Shown here one piece after another: positions 1 through 8,161 of a stretch of DNA of 45,394 nucleotides (position 1 is the stretch's first letter; each line of letters opens with the position of its first letter). The notes below the pieces were generated by a model. It saw only the letters and a list, made by a program, of their open reading frames with translations, was not told the origin of the DNA and did no database searches. The stretch is taken from contig JANYGI010000024.1 in assembly GCA_025362495.1 (NCBI GenBank), positions 1 to 45,394 on the forward strand, in the 5' to 3' direction. Made by a program: the position numbers and the translations under genes. The DNA is from Byssovorax sp. Its GTDB lineage: Bacteria; Myxococcota_A; Polyangia; Polyangiales; Polyangiaceae.

Positions 1-746
1 CCAAACCCGTTGCTCCAGGCCACCTTCCCGTCGCCGTCCAGCTTCACCACGAACAGCCCGGCAGGCACCGTCGTCATCTGCGGATCCCCGGGCTGGAACG
101 CCGTCGCGCTGAACCCGGCGACGATCACGCTCCCCGTCGAATCGACGGTGACGGCTTGCCCAGCCTGCGTGCCCACGTCGCCGAACGCCTTACCCCAGAG
201 CAGCTTTCCGCTCGGGTCCAGCTTCAGCACAAAGGCATCCGTCGATCCCTTCGAGCCGACCTTCACCCCGCTCAGCGCGATCTCCCCGGCGAACGTCCCG
301 ACGACGAAGATATTGCCACTGGCATCCACGGCCAGCGCGGTGGCCTGCTGATCCGCCCCATCGCCGAACAGCTCCGCCCACTGCACGCAATCGTGCCCAT
401 CGCAGTTCTCATCCTCCGGCGCCGCGCAGCTCTCCGCCTTCGGCTTCACCTCGCCGACGCACGCATCGTAGCCGGAGCCATCCATTCGACAGGTCTGCTT
501 CCCCGCCTGGCAGATCCCGACTCCCTTGGTCCCATCCGGCCCCGAATAGCAGCCGATCTTGCTCCCGGGAGCGCAGCTCGACGCGCCGCCCGTGCCCGTG
601 CCGCTGGTGCCACCGCCGGCGCCGCCGATCCCCCCGTCCGCGGGATAGGGCACGACGTCCTTGACGCCGGCGATCAATTGACATCCTCCGGCCAGGATCA
701 CACACGCTGTCACCGTTGCACCGACGATCGTCGCTCTGCTGCGCAT
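1..746 (-). CDS. Propeller-repeat (SBBP-like) lipoprotein, 3' end beyond the window
   Basis: Partial gene: 248 codons are visible and the frame is still open at base 1. The product begins with a lipoprotein signal peptide (lipobox LAGGC, Cys22), so it is probably anchored in the envelope. A Gly/Ser/Thr linker follows, then a Cys-rich stretch with CRMDGSGYDAC and ENCDGHDC, a pattern common in myxobacterial surface proteins. After that come beta-propeller-type repeats, for example ATALAVDASGNIFVVGTF and QAVTVDSTGSVIVAGF, which resemble SBBP repeats. The ATG at 746 overlaps by one base the stop of the gene upstream (TGATG), so the two are probably translationally coupled. The role is unknown; surface binding or adhesion is a guess. 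The family call is from motif recognition only. Confidence 0.8.
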   Translation of the reverse strand, partial: MRSRATIVGATVTACVILAGGCQLIAGVKDVVPYPADGGIGGAGGGTSGTGTGGASSCAPGSKIGCYSGPDGTKGVGICQAGKQTCRMDGSGYDACVGEVKPKAESCAAPEDENCDGHDCVQWAELFGDGADQQATALAVDASGNIFVVGTFAGEIALSGVKVGSKGSTDAFVLKLDPSGKLLWGKAFGDVGTQAGQAVTVDSTGSVIVAGFSATAFQPGDPQMTTVPAGLFVVKLDGDGKVAWSNGF

Positions 747-1792
747 CACCACACCCCCTGCACGAAAATCCCGCCCGAGCCCGCCCCGATCAGCGGGACC
801 ACCTTGAACCGTGCGCTCTGCACTTTTGCCGACGGCGCCGTCAAGAAGAGCACCACTCCGCCAATCACCGCGGCGCCGCCGACGGCCATCGCCACGTTCG
901 ACACGTTCGCTGTCGTCTTCGCGTCCCCGTAGAGCTTCACGCCGTCGGGATCGCACTGCGGCGGCGTCACCTCGGTCGAACAGTGATCCTTCGCGGAGCC
1001 GGTCTTCGACAGCGTCATCGCGCCGAACACCGATCCCACCACGATCCCCGCCACGCCCGCGGCGCCGACGCCGATTGCAACCTTTCGCTGCGTGCTCCAG
1101 CCCGGCGCGGGCGTCGGGCCCGGCGTGGGCTCCACGGCGCTCGCGAGAGGCGTCGCGGCGGCGGTCGGCGCGGCCGCGACGGGCACCAGCGCGGGCACGC
1201 TCACCGTCGTCGTCCCCGGCCCCGGCGGCACCGTCACGGAGCCGCTCCAGGGCTCTTTGCCGGGGGCGCTCGCGGTGATCGCGTGGGCGCCCGGATCGAC
1301 CGGCAGCGCCGCCCCGAGCACGCTGCGATCGATCACCACGCCGTCGCGTCGCACCTCGATCCCGATCCCGATCCCGATCCCGATCCCGATCTCGGGCGTG
1401 GCCGACGCGATCACCAGCTTCGAAAGCTTCGCCTCGAGATCGTGCGCGCGCTTTGCCGCCTCGTCGCCGCGCGTCCGGTCGCCGGCCTTGCGCGCCATCG
1501 CCTCCGCGTCGTTGAACGAGGCCCACGCGCTCGCCGTCTGCCCCGTGTACGTGAAGCAGAAGCCCAGCTTGAGCAGCGTCCCGATCGCGGGATCGAGCCT
1601 CTGGCTCGCGCCGAGCTTGGGGCAAGCCTCCGCGTATTTCGCGGCGCTCATCAGCTTCGTGGCGTCGTTGTAGAGCTGATCGGCCGACGCGCGATCCTCG
1701 GGCGTCGTCTCGGCGGCGGCGGGCACCGACAGCGAGAGCAGCGCGACGAGCAGCGAAGCGGGGACCAGCGCGCGTGACGGCGTCGAGTGCAT
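746..1792 (-). CDS. TPR/PEGA-like exported membrane protein with Ile-Gly dipeptide repeat
   Basis: A 348-residue protein. A Sec signal peptide (residues 1-27, ending VPAAA) is followed by a TPR-like helical region (about 35-120: YNDATKLMSAAKYAEACPKL). Next is a PEGA-like beta segment (about 145-200: EVRRDGVVIDRSVLG, then PVDPGAHAITASAPGKEPW), a Pro/Ala linker, and two hydrophobic segments (about 237-259 and 299-318). The start at 1792 was chosen because the signal peptide begins there; the upstream in-frame extension is Arg-rich non-coding-like sequence. Residues 135-146 are an (IG)n run made by a hexanucleotide repeat. The gene lies between a Ser/Thr kinase and a propeller lipoprotein, an order I associate with Polyangiales genomes. 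Function unknown; an envelope partner or substrate of the kinase is possible. Confidence 0.82.
   Translation of the reverse strand: MHSTPSRALVPASLLVALLSLSVPAAAETTPEDRASADQLYNDATKLMSAAKYAEACPKLGASQRLDPAIGTLLKLGFCFTYTGQTASAWASFNDAEAMARKAGDRTRGDEAAKRAHDLEAKLSKLVIASATPEIGIGIGIGIGIEVRRDGVVIDRSVLGAALPVDPGAHAITASAPGKEPWSGSVTVPPGPGTTTVSVPALVPVAAAPTAAATPLASAVEPTPGPTPAPGWSTQRKVAIGVGAAGVAGIVVGSVFGAMTLSKTGSAKDHCSTEVTPPQCDPDGVKLYGDAKTTANVSNVAMAVGGAAVIGGVVLFLTAPSAKVQSARFKVVPLIGAGSGGIFVQGVW
1355..1390. repeat. In-frame hexanucleotide microsatellite (CCCGAT)n
   Basis: Five exact copies of cccgat (1361-1390) are preceded by one variant, ctcgat. Read on the minus strand they encode alternating Ile and Gly inside the TPR/PEGA-like protein. 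A change in copy number would alter length in steps of two residues without a frameshift. Confidence 0.95.
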
Positions 1793-1976
1793 GCGCGGCC
1801 GAGAGTAGCCCGTCGAGAGCGCTGCGAACAATTGCGGTCCCGCTTTGTTGACAGGTCCCGCGGTCCGGGGGACTTCGGATCGCGGAACGCGAGGGTGCCG
1901 CGCGGTCCTCCAGAATTCTGGAGCTGGAAAACACGGGCCGACAGGGCGCCGACGAAATGCGCCCGTCAGCGCGCGC

Positions 1977-3323
1977 TCATCGTCGTGGGCCGTCGTAGCC
2001 CGCCGGTCGCGACGTCTTGCTGGAAGGCGCGACGCCCGGCACGCGCGGAGCACTCGGCAGCGGCGCGGCCGACGGCGCGGGCGCCGCCGCAGCGCTCGGC
2101 GCCGCCGCGACGACCGCTGGCCCGCTCGCCGACGGCGCTCCAGGCGCTGCGTGATCGACGCTCGCGGGCAGGGGAGGGACGATGGCAGTCGCCTCCGCGC
2201 CGCGCGATCGAAGGCCGAAATAGGCGGCGATCGGCGTCGCGATGGCCAGAGCCGCGGCGAGCGCGAAGAGGCCTGCGCGGCCGCGGCGAGGCGGCGTCAC
2301 CGCCAGCGACGTCGAGCTCGCGCGCGTCTCGACGAGCGGCGGCGTCGAGGCCAGCGAGACCCGGCGCTCTTCGCGGTGATCGGACGGCGGCAGGCGATCG
2401 GTGGAGCGCTCCGGCGCGAGCGCCACGCCCTGGATCGCGGCGACGCGGTCGGCGTAGATGCGCGCGCGGGGCGAGGCGAACGGCGCGAGGGCCGCCGCGA
2501 GCGCGGCGACGGTCTGGAAGCGGCGCGTGCGATCCTTCTCGAGGCAGCCGAGGATCACCGCGCCGAGGGCCGCGGGGACGTCGGGCCGCAGCGACGCGAG
2601 CGCGCGCGGCTCGCCGAAGAACACCTTCGTGCAGAGCTCTGGCAGCGTCTCGGCGTGGAACGGCGTCGTCCCCGCGAGCAGCTCGAACAGGACGACGCCG
2701 AGCGCCCAGATGTCGCTCCGCGCATCGACCTCGCGGGCGGCCTGCATCTGCTCCGGCGACATGTAGAGCGGCGAGCCCAGCGCCTGCACCGTCCCCGTGA
2801 GCTGCAGCTCCGCGCCCGTGAGCTTCGACACGCCGAAATCGAGCACCTTCACGCACGGCGCGCCGCCGGTGTCCGTCGTCAGGAACAGGTTCGCGGGCTT
2901 GAGATCACGGTGAACGATGCCGCTCGCGTGGGCCTCGCCCATCGCCTCGCACACGTGGAGCACGTACTCCACCGCGTCCTCCACGGCGATGGTCGCGCCG
3001 TCCTCCAGCAGCGACGCGAGATCGCGGCCCTCGAGCAGCTCCATCACCAGGTACGGCGCGCCCGACTCGAGCACGCCCACGTCGAGCACCCGCGCCGCGT
3101 GCTGGCTGCGCAGCTTCACCGCCACGCGCGCCTCGCGGAGGAAGCGCTCGGTCTGCTCGGCCTTCGGCGCGCGACCGGCGAGCATGAACTTCAGCGCCAC
3201 GAGCTGTCCGAGGCCGAGGTGCGTCGCCGCGACCACGACGCCCATGTTCCCCTGCCCGAGGATCCGCTCGACCCGGTACTTTCCGGCGAGGATCTCGCCT
3301 GTCTCGACCGGGCTCGCGCTCAT
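1977..3323 (-). CDS. Membrane-anchored Hanks-type Ser/Thr protein kinase
   Basis: A 448-residue kinase. The N-terminal catalytic domain (about 15-280) has the glycine loop GQGNMGVV, the VALKFML lysine (K45), the catalytic loop HRDLKPAN (D140), the DFG at 162-164, and GSPLYMSPEQM in the activation/P+1 region, so it should be active. A basic linker (PPRRGRAG) leads to one transmembrane helix (LFALAAALAIATPIAAYF). The C-terminal tail is Ala/Pro/Ser-rich and, with the helix, probably periplasmic; there are no PASTA repeats. The start at 3323 gives MSASPVETGE just before the kinase fold. A longer in-frame start at 3440 would run through the upstream terminator hairpin and is rejected. The TPR/PEGA-like gene begins 184 bases downstream. 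Confidence 0.93.
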   Translation of the reverse strand: MSASPVETGEILAGKYRVERILGQGNMGVVVAATHLGLGQLVALKFMLAGRAPKAEQTERFLREARVAVKLRSQHAARVLDVGVLESGAPYLVMELLEGRDLASLLEDGATIAVEDAVEYVLHVCEAMGEAHASGIVHRDLKPANLFLTTDTGGAPCVKVLDFGVSKLTGAELQLTGTVQALGSPLYMSPEQMQAAREVDARSDIWALGVVLFELLAGTTPFHAETLPELCTKVFFGEPRALASLRPDVPAALGAVILGCLEKDRTRRFQTVAALAAALAPFASPRARIYADRVAAIQGVALAPERSTDRLPPSDHREERRVSLASTPPLVETRASSTSLAVTPPRRGRAGLFALAAALAIATPIAAYFGLRSRGAEATAIVPPLPASVDHAAPGAPSASGPAVVAAAPSAAAAPAPSAAPLPSAPRVPGVAPSSKTSRPAGYDGPRR

Positions 3324-3399
3324 GCCGCGCGCATGAGGTGCCCGCCGCCGCGCCGGGTCAAGCGGGCGCGGATCGCGACGGCGAAAGCCGCCAGAAACA

Positions 3400-3431
3400 G
3401 AGGCCCCGCGTCCTTCCGGAAGCGGGGCCTC
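3400..3431 (-). terminator. Terminator hairpin after the 3493-4539 lipoprotein gene
   Basis: A perfect 10-bp stem (GAGGCCCCGC / GCGGGGCCTC, 12-base loop) lies about 60 bases past the stop at 3493 in the minus direction. It is followed by TGTTTCTGG, a weak U tract. It separates the lipoprotein gene from the kinase gene. Confidence 0.7.
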
Positions 3432-3492
3432 GCTCTTCAATCAACCTCGAGGCGCAGCGCACACGAGGGTAGGGGCCGAAGCCCCCTCGTGG

Positions 3493-4539
3493 TCAGGGCT
3501 TCGCGGGGCTCGCGACGCCGCTGGCCGAGAAGCCGGCGCCGAGGCGGACCGAGTCCTTGCAGGCCATGTCGTTCGACTTGTCGCACCAGTCGCCCTGGAA
3601 GACGATCTTCATGTTCACGTCGCGCTTGCACTTCGAGACGGGCATCCCGCCGTCGCCGTACATCCCCGAGTTGCCGGAGAGGATAACGCAGAGCGACTGC
3701 GAGAGCTTGTCGACGATGACCGAGTCGGCCTCTTCGAGCGTGATGTAGCCGTCGAGCTTGCCGTCGGTGTCGGCCTTGCCGTCCGCGCCGATGAACAGGG
3801 GGTTCGTGTCGTCGGGGAGGCAGCCGCCGGCCGGATCGAGGCCCGCCGCGTTGAACTTGCCGACGCAGCCGTGGTCGGCCGAGACCTTGCCCGAGAGCTT
3901 GGCGTCGTGGAGCGGGAGGAGCACCACGTCCATGGCCTTCGTGTCGAGGTAGATGGGAACGATGACGCTCGCGCCCATGGTGACCGCGAACGAGCCGTCC
4001 TTGCCGATGGGCGCCGCGGCCGTGAACGGGGCGATCTTGAAGGGCGTACCGCCCTGCGTGACCGTCTCGTCGACGAAGCTGTAGCCCTTGGTCGGGTCCA
4101 GCGCCGGCTTGGCGCCGCCCGTCTTGAGCGTGCCCGCGGCGGTGTCGAACTGGAGCAGCCACGAGAACGTGCCGCCGCCGTTGAGGTTGCAGCTCGCGAG
4201 GTTCATCCCGACACCGCCGCCGACGACACTCTTGATGAGGCCCTTGGTGAGCACGAGGGGCGCCGTCAGCGTGAGGCTCGACATGCGGAGCGTGAAGTTC
4301 GTCGCCTTGCTGTTGTCGGCGAGCGAGATGCACTCCGACGCGGCGACCTGCGGGCACGAGGCCGCGGGCGAGCACGGCTCGCCGCCGCTCGTGGTGTTGC
4401 TGCCGGTGCTGGTGGACGCCGAGCCGCCACCGCTGGTGCTGGTGGTACCGGTCGCGGTGTCGCTACCGCAGCCCACGAGCGCGCCGGCCGCGCCGACCCC
4501 GCCCAGCGAGAGAACAAGAATCACGTTCGACAAGCGCAT
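3493..4539 (-). CDS. Lipoprotein with EF-hand-like loop; paralogue of 14452-15588
   Basis: A 348-residue predicted lipoprotein: hydrophobic signal, lipobox LVGC (Cys24), then a Gly/Ser/Thr-rich linker. Two ATGs are six bases apart. The ribosome site AGGAGG sits only 1-2 bases from the first (4545) but about 7 from the second (4539), so 4539 is the likely start. Near the C-terminus DGKLDGYITLEE fits an EF-hand-type loop (D1, D5, G6, I8, E12), so calcium binding is possible. The end (NDMACKDSVRLGAGFSA) matches the end of the protein at 14452-15588 (NKDAECDGISIGLGFDA) in spacing and pattern, and both share a Ser-Gln/Asp-Gln-Ser-Leu-Cys segment before it, so they are paralogues. The molecular role is unknown. 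Confidence 0.85.
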   Translation of the reverse strand: MRLSNVILVLSLGGVGAAGALVGCGSDTATGTTSTSGGGSASTSTGSNTTSGGEPCSPAASCPQVAASECISLADNSKATNFTLRMSSLTLTAPLVLTKGLIKSVVGGGVGMNLASCNLNGGGTFSWLLQFDTAAGTLKTGGAKPALDPTKGYSFVDETVTQGGTPFKIAPFTAAAPIGKDGSFAVTMGASVIVPIYLDTKAMDVVLLPLHDAKLSGKVSADHGCVGKFNAAGLDPAGGCLPDDTNPLFIGADGKADTDGKLDGYITLEEADSVIVDKLSQSLCVILSGNSGMYGDGGMPVSKCKRDVNMKIVFQGDWCDKSNDMACKDSVRLGAGFSASGVASPAKP

Positions 4540-4660
4540 GTGCATTCCTCCTACGAGAAGACCCGCGAAACCGAGGGTATGAGAGGTTATTCGGGCCCAC
4601 CCCGAGATTCAACCTGCGAGCATGTCAGCGCCGCGTTGACGGCCACGCTGACTCGTTGCG

Positions 4661-5587
4661 TTACATCGTCGCGGCGCCGAACTCGTAGAGAGAGCGGATC
4701 GAGGTGACCCGATCGGCGACGTCTTTCGGCGTGAGCGTCGCGACGCGCGCGGTCCCCACGGCCTCCACGCAGAACGACGCCGTCGCGGTGGCGTAGAGCA
4801 TGGCGCGACGCAGCGCCATCGGCGACAGATCGGCCTGCCCCGCGAGGTAGCCGACGAAGCCGCCGGCGAACGAGTCGCCCGCGCCCGTCGGATCGACGAC
4901 GTCTTCGAGAGGGAAGCCAGGGGCCGCGAACACGCCGTGATCGTCGAACAGCAGCGCGCCGTGCTCGCCGCGCTTGATGATCAGACGACGCGGCCCGCGC
5001 GTGAGGATCTCCCGCGCCGCGCGGCGGATGTTGTGGTGACCCGAGAGCTGACGGGCCTCCTCGTCGTTGATCACCAGCGTGTCGATCCGCTTCAGCATCT
5101 TGTCGACGAGCGCGGGCTCGCCTTCGATCCAGAAGTTCATCGTGTCGGCGATGACCAGGCGGGGCCTCGTCACTTGCTCGAGCACCTCGAGCTGCAACGC
5201 CGGGTGGATGTTGCCGAGGAGCACGATCGGCGTGTCGCGGTAGGCCGCGGGGATCTTCGGGGCGAACGACGCGAACACGTTGAGCTGCGTGTCGAGCGTC
5301 GTGCGGTGGACGAGATCGGCGTCGTAGCGGCCCGCCCAGCGGAAGGTGCGCCCCTCGGCGCGCTCGATCCCGGCGGTGTCGATGCCGCGAGCGCGGAGGG
5401 CCGTCAGCGTGCCGTCGGGGAAGTCGGTCCCGACCACGGCGACGACGCGGATCTCGGCGAAGGTGGACGCCGCGAAGGCGGAGTAGGTGGCCGAGCCGCC
5501 GATCACGTCTCTGGCGTTGATTGACGGGAGCTCGAGGTCGTCGAACGCCATCGAGCCGACGATGAGGATGGATTCTGCGCGGGTCAC
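4661..5587 (-). CDS. PfkB-family sugar/nucleoside kinase
   Basis: A 308-residue cytoplasmic kinase of the ribokinase (PfkB) fold. The N-terminal GGSATYSA corresponds to the family's GG motif. The C-terminal signature DPTGAGDSFAGGFVGYLAG holds the anion hole and the catalytic Asp (GAGD). The start is GTG 5587, with AGAAGG about 5 bases upstream; no in-frame ATG fits the conserved ILIVGSMAFDD strand. It is the last gene of a run epimerase-yicC-gmk-mtnP-pfkB, 74 bases after mtnP, with a palindromic hairpin in the gap. MtnP already yields a phosphorylated sugar, so a methylthioribose kinase is not needed; adenosine or ribose phosphorylation are the more natural guesses. Substrate cannot be read from sequence. 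Confidence 0.88.
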   Translation of the reverse strand: MTRAESILIVGSMAFDDLELPSINARDVIGGSATYSAFAASTFAEIRVVAVVGTDFPDGTLTALRARGIDTAGIERAEGRTFRWAGRYDADLVHRTTLDTQLNVFASFAPKIPAAYRDTPIVLLGNIHPALQLEVLEQVTRPRLVIADTMNFWIEGEPALVDKMLKRIDTLVINDEEARQLSGHHNIRRAAREILTRGPRRLIIKRGEHGALLFDDHGVFAAPGFPLEDVVDPTGAGDSFAGGFVGYLAGQADLSPMALRRAMLYATATASFCVEAVGTARVATLTPKDVADRVTSIRSLYEFGAATM

Positions 5588-5633
5588 GGCGGCCTTCTAG
5601 CGGGGATCGCGCCGCGGCGAAAGGGACAACCTC

Positions 5634-5653
5634 GGATCGATTTGAATCGATCC
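5634..5653. other. Near-perfect palindrome between mtnP and the PfkB kinase gene
   Basis: GGATCGATT-TG-AATCGATCC, a 9-bp inverted repeat with a 2-base centre, in the 74-base gap between two co-directional genes. There is no U tract, so it is not a good intrinsic terminator. An mRNA processing or stability hairpin, or an operator, are possibilities. Confidence 0.5.
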
Positions 5654-5661
5654 TCGGGTGG

Positions 5662-6519
5662 CTAGCCGGGCAGGAGCCACGCGAGCTCGGCGCGCGCTTC
5701 GGCGGGGATGGCGTTCGGCGCCGTCATGATCGCGCCCGCGAGCGCGGTCCGCGCCGGGCTCTTCGACACGTCGGGGAGCGCGCGGGCGAGGGCGCGCGCG
5801 ACGGCCTTGGCCTTCTCGACGTTGCCCTTGAGCGTGGCGACGACGGCCTCGACGCTGACGGCGGCTTCGGTCGCGTGCCAGCAGTCGTAGTCCGTGGAAA
5901 GCGCGAGCGTCGCGTACGGCAGCTCCGCCTCGCGGGCGAGCTTGGCCTCGGGCATGTTCGTCATGCCGATGACCGAGACGCCCCACGATCGGTAGACGTG
6001 GCTCTCGGCGCGTGTCGAGAACTGCGGGCCCTCGATGCAGACGTACGTGCCGCCGCGATGCACCTTCGAGCCGGTGGACTGCGCGGCCTCGAACACCGCC
6101 GCCGCCATGATCGGGCACACCGGATCGGCGAACGAGACGTGTGCCGCGACGCGCTCGCCGAAGTACGTCGACACGCGGCGCTTCGTCAGATCGATGAACT
6201 GATCGACGACGACGAGATCGCCGGGCGCGATCTCTTCCTTCATCGATCCGACGGCGCTGACGGAGAGCACGTGCGTCGCGCCGAGGAGCTTCAAGGCGCA
6301 GAGGTTCGCGCGGTAGTTGATCGCGCTCGGCGGGATGCGGTGACCGCGCCCGTGCCGCGGAAGGAAGAGCACGACCGTGTCGGTGCCCTTCATGCGGCCG
6401 CGGATCACCGCGTCGCTCGGCGCGCCGTACGGCGTCGAGACCCAGCGCTCCTCCACATTTTCGAGGGACTCGACGTCGTAGAGGCCGCTCCCGCCGATGA
6501 TCGCCAGAACTCCGCTCAT
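5662..6519 (-). CDS. mtnP: S-methyl-5'-thioadenosine phosphorylase
   Basis: A 285-residue cytosolic enzyme of the MTAP/PNP family that splits 5'-methylthioadenosine with phosphate to adenine and methylthioribose-1-phosphate (polyamine by-product salvage, methionine cycle). Motifs: IIGGSGLYD near the N-terminus (phosphate loop), FLPRHGRGHRIPPSAINYRAN, YVCIEGPQFSTRAES, GMTNMPEAKLAREAELPYA, and STDYDCW, where MTAPs carry the Asp residues contacting the purine. Length is typical. The ATG at 6519 is 3 bases after the gmk stop, so translation is likely coupled. The rest of the salvage route (mtnA, mtnB and so on) is not in this window. Confidence 0.93.
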   Translation of the reverse strand: MSGVLAIIGGSGLYDVESLENVEERWVSTPYGAPSDAVIRGRMKGTDTVVLFLPRHGRGHRIPPSAINYRANLCALKLLGATHVLSVSAVGSMKEEIAPGDLVVVDQFIDLTKRRVSTYFGERVAAHVSFADPVCPIMAAAVFEAAQSTGSKVHRGGTYVCIEGPQFSTRAESHVYRSWGVSVIGMTNMPEAKLAREAELPYATLALSTDYDCWHATEAAVSVEAVVATLKGNVEKAKAVARALARALPDVSKSPARTALAGAIMTAPNAIPAEARAELAWLLPG

Positions 6520-6522
6520 GGG

Positions 6523-7182
6523 TCAGCCCTTCACCTTTCCCTCGACCAGCATCTGCTCGCAGAGCGGAGCCAGGCGCGGCCTGCGGCAGCGCTCGGCGTA
6601 CACCACGCCGCGGAGCTGCTCGTAGGCTCGGTTGATCTCGTCGTTGACGATCACGTAGTCGAAGATCCCGTACTGCTCGATCTCGCCCTTGGCGTTGTGG
6701 AGGCGGCGGCGCGTGGTCTGCTCGTCCTCCGTCCCGCGGCCGCGCAAGCGCCGCTCGAGCTCGGTCAGCGACGGCGGCAAGATGAACACGCCGACCGCGC
6801 CGGGGACCGCGGCCTTGATCTGCCGCGCGCCCTGGTAGTCGATGTCGAAGAGCACGCCGCGCGCCGTGGTGCGGGCGAGATCGATCTCCTTCAGGCTCGT
6901 GCCGTAGAGGTGATCGTGCACGCGCGCCCACTCGGCGAAGGCGCCGAGGCGGATCATCTCCTCGAACGTCGGCGTGTCGATGAAGTGGTACTCGCGCCCG
7001 TCGACCTCGGTCGGCCGGGGCTTCCGCGTGGTGTGCGACACCGAGAAGCGGAGGTCCGGGAACTCGTTCCGGAGCCGGTTGCAGAGCGTCGTCTTCCCGG
7101 CGCCCGAGGGCGAGGAGACGATGAGGAGGAGGAAATCGTCGGCGGAGGCGCCGCGACCGGTGTTTCCAGGCTCGAACGACAT
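6523..7182 (-). CDS. gmk: Guanylate kinase
   Basis: A 219-residue enzyme that phosphorylates GMP to GDP. The P-loop SSPSGAGKTTLCNRL is followed by the GMP-binding region (SVSHTTRKPRP, then DGREYHFI) and the VLFDIDYQGARQIK strand typical of Gmk. It starts at ATG 7182; the first 15 residues (MSFEPGNTGRGASAD) are a short non-conserved extension. It lies 84 bases after yicC, a pairing found in many bacteria, and 3 bases before mtnP. Essential housekeeping enzyme; also links to (p)ppGpp metabolism through the GTP pool. Confidence 0.95.
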   Translation of the reverse strand: MSFEPGNTGRGASADDFLLLIVSSPSGAGKTTLCNRLRNEFPDLRFSVSHTTRKPRPTEVDGREYHFIDTPTFEEMIRLGAFAEWARVHDHLYGTSLKEIDLARTTARGVLFDIDYQGARQIKAAVPGAVGVFILPPSLTELERRLRGRGTEDEQTTRRRLHNAKGEIEQYGIFDYVIVNDEINRAYEQLRGVVYAERCRRPRLAPLCEQMLVEGKVKG

Positions 7183-7266
7183 GCGGATTCGTCCCTTAAT
7201 GGATCCGACGCGAGGGGCCCAGCGCCTTCGTGATCACGGCCGCGTGGCCGGTGAACGGCCGCTCGC

Positions 7267-8145
7267 TCACTCGACGTTCTGCACTTGCTCGCGCAGGCGC
7301 TCGAGCTCCACCTTCATCGTCACCACGTGCTGGGAGATCGCCGCGTCCTGGGCCTTCGCGCCGAGCGTGTTGGCCTCGCGCAGCATCTCCTGGAGCAGGA
7401 AATCGAGGCGCCGGCCCACGGGCTCGGCGGCGTCGCTCGCGACGAGCTCGGCGAACTGATCGAGGTGGCTGCCGAGGCGGGTGATCTCCTCGGTGATGTC
7501 GCCGCGCTCGGCGAGGAGCGCGACCTCGGTCTCGAGGCGCACCATGTCGACGGCGAGATCGCCGCCCGCGAGGAGCCTCTCGATCTTCACCGTCAGCCGG
7601 CGGCGGATGGCCTCGGGCGCCCCCTCGGCGCGCTGGGCAACATCGTTGACGAGGCCGCGGAGCAGCGTGGATCGCGCGTGCAGATCGGCGGCGAGCGCGG
7701 CGCCCTCGCGGCGACACATCGCCGACATCGACTCGATGGCCTGCTCGACCGCGGACCTCACCGCGTCGCGGAGCGCGTGCAGCTCGGTGGCGCTCGGCGG
7801 CGCGAAGAGATCGGGCACGACCGCGAGCAGCGAGAGCGGGATCTCGGCGCCGGGCGCGAGCTCGTCGCGGATCTCGGCGAGGGCGCGAAACGCGGCGCGG
7901 GCGCGCGCCTTGTCGACGACGAGCGGGCTCCCGATCGAGCCCTCGGTGTGGACGAGGAGCTCGACCCGGCCGCGACGCAGGCGCTCGCGCGCGATCTGTT
8001 CGGTGAAGAGGGTGAGGTCGCCGAGCTCGCGCGGGAGGCGAGCGCGGATGTCGAGGAAGCGCTGATTGACACCGCGGATCTCGGCGACGAGCCGGCCCTC
8101 CGCCACGACGACGGTGCCCACGCCGAAGCCCGTCATGCTGCGCAC
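7267..8145 (-). CDS. yicC: YicC-family endoribonuclease
   Basis: A 292-residue protein. The N-terminus MRSMTGFG is the family hallmark, followed by EIRGVNQRFLDIRARLP. The C-terminal domain has RRLDFLLQEMLREANTLGAK and DAAISQHVVTMKVELERLREQVQNVE, the conserved YicC ending. YicC proteins form ring-like hexamers and act as endoribonucleases with roles in RNA turnover and stationary-phase fitness (established for the family). It begins 16 bases after the epimerase stop and is followed by gmk. The start at 8145 keeps the two residues usually found before MTGFG. Confidence 0.94.
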   Translation of the reverse strand: MRSMTGFGVGTVVVAEGRLVAEIRGVNQRFLDIRARLPRELGDLTLFTEQIARERLRRGRVELLVHTEGSIGSPLVVDKARARAAFRALAEIRDELAPGAEIPLSLLAVVPDLFAPPSATELHALRDAVRSAVEQAIESMSAMCRREGAALAADLHARSTLLRGLVNDVAQRAEGAPEAIRRRLTVKIERLLAGGDLAVDMVRLETEVALLAERGDITEEITRLGSHLDQFAELVASDAAEPVGRRLDFLLQEMLREANTLGAKAQDAAISQHVVTMKVELERLREQVQNVE

Positions 8146-8161
8146 GTTCAGCCGGCGGCGC

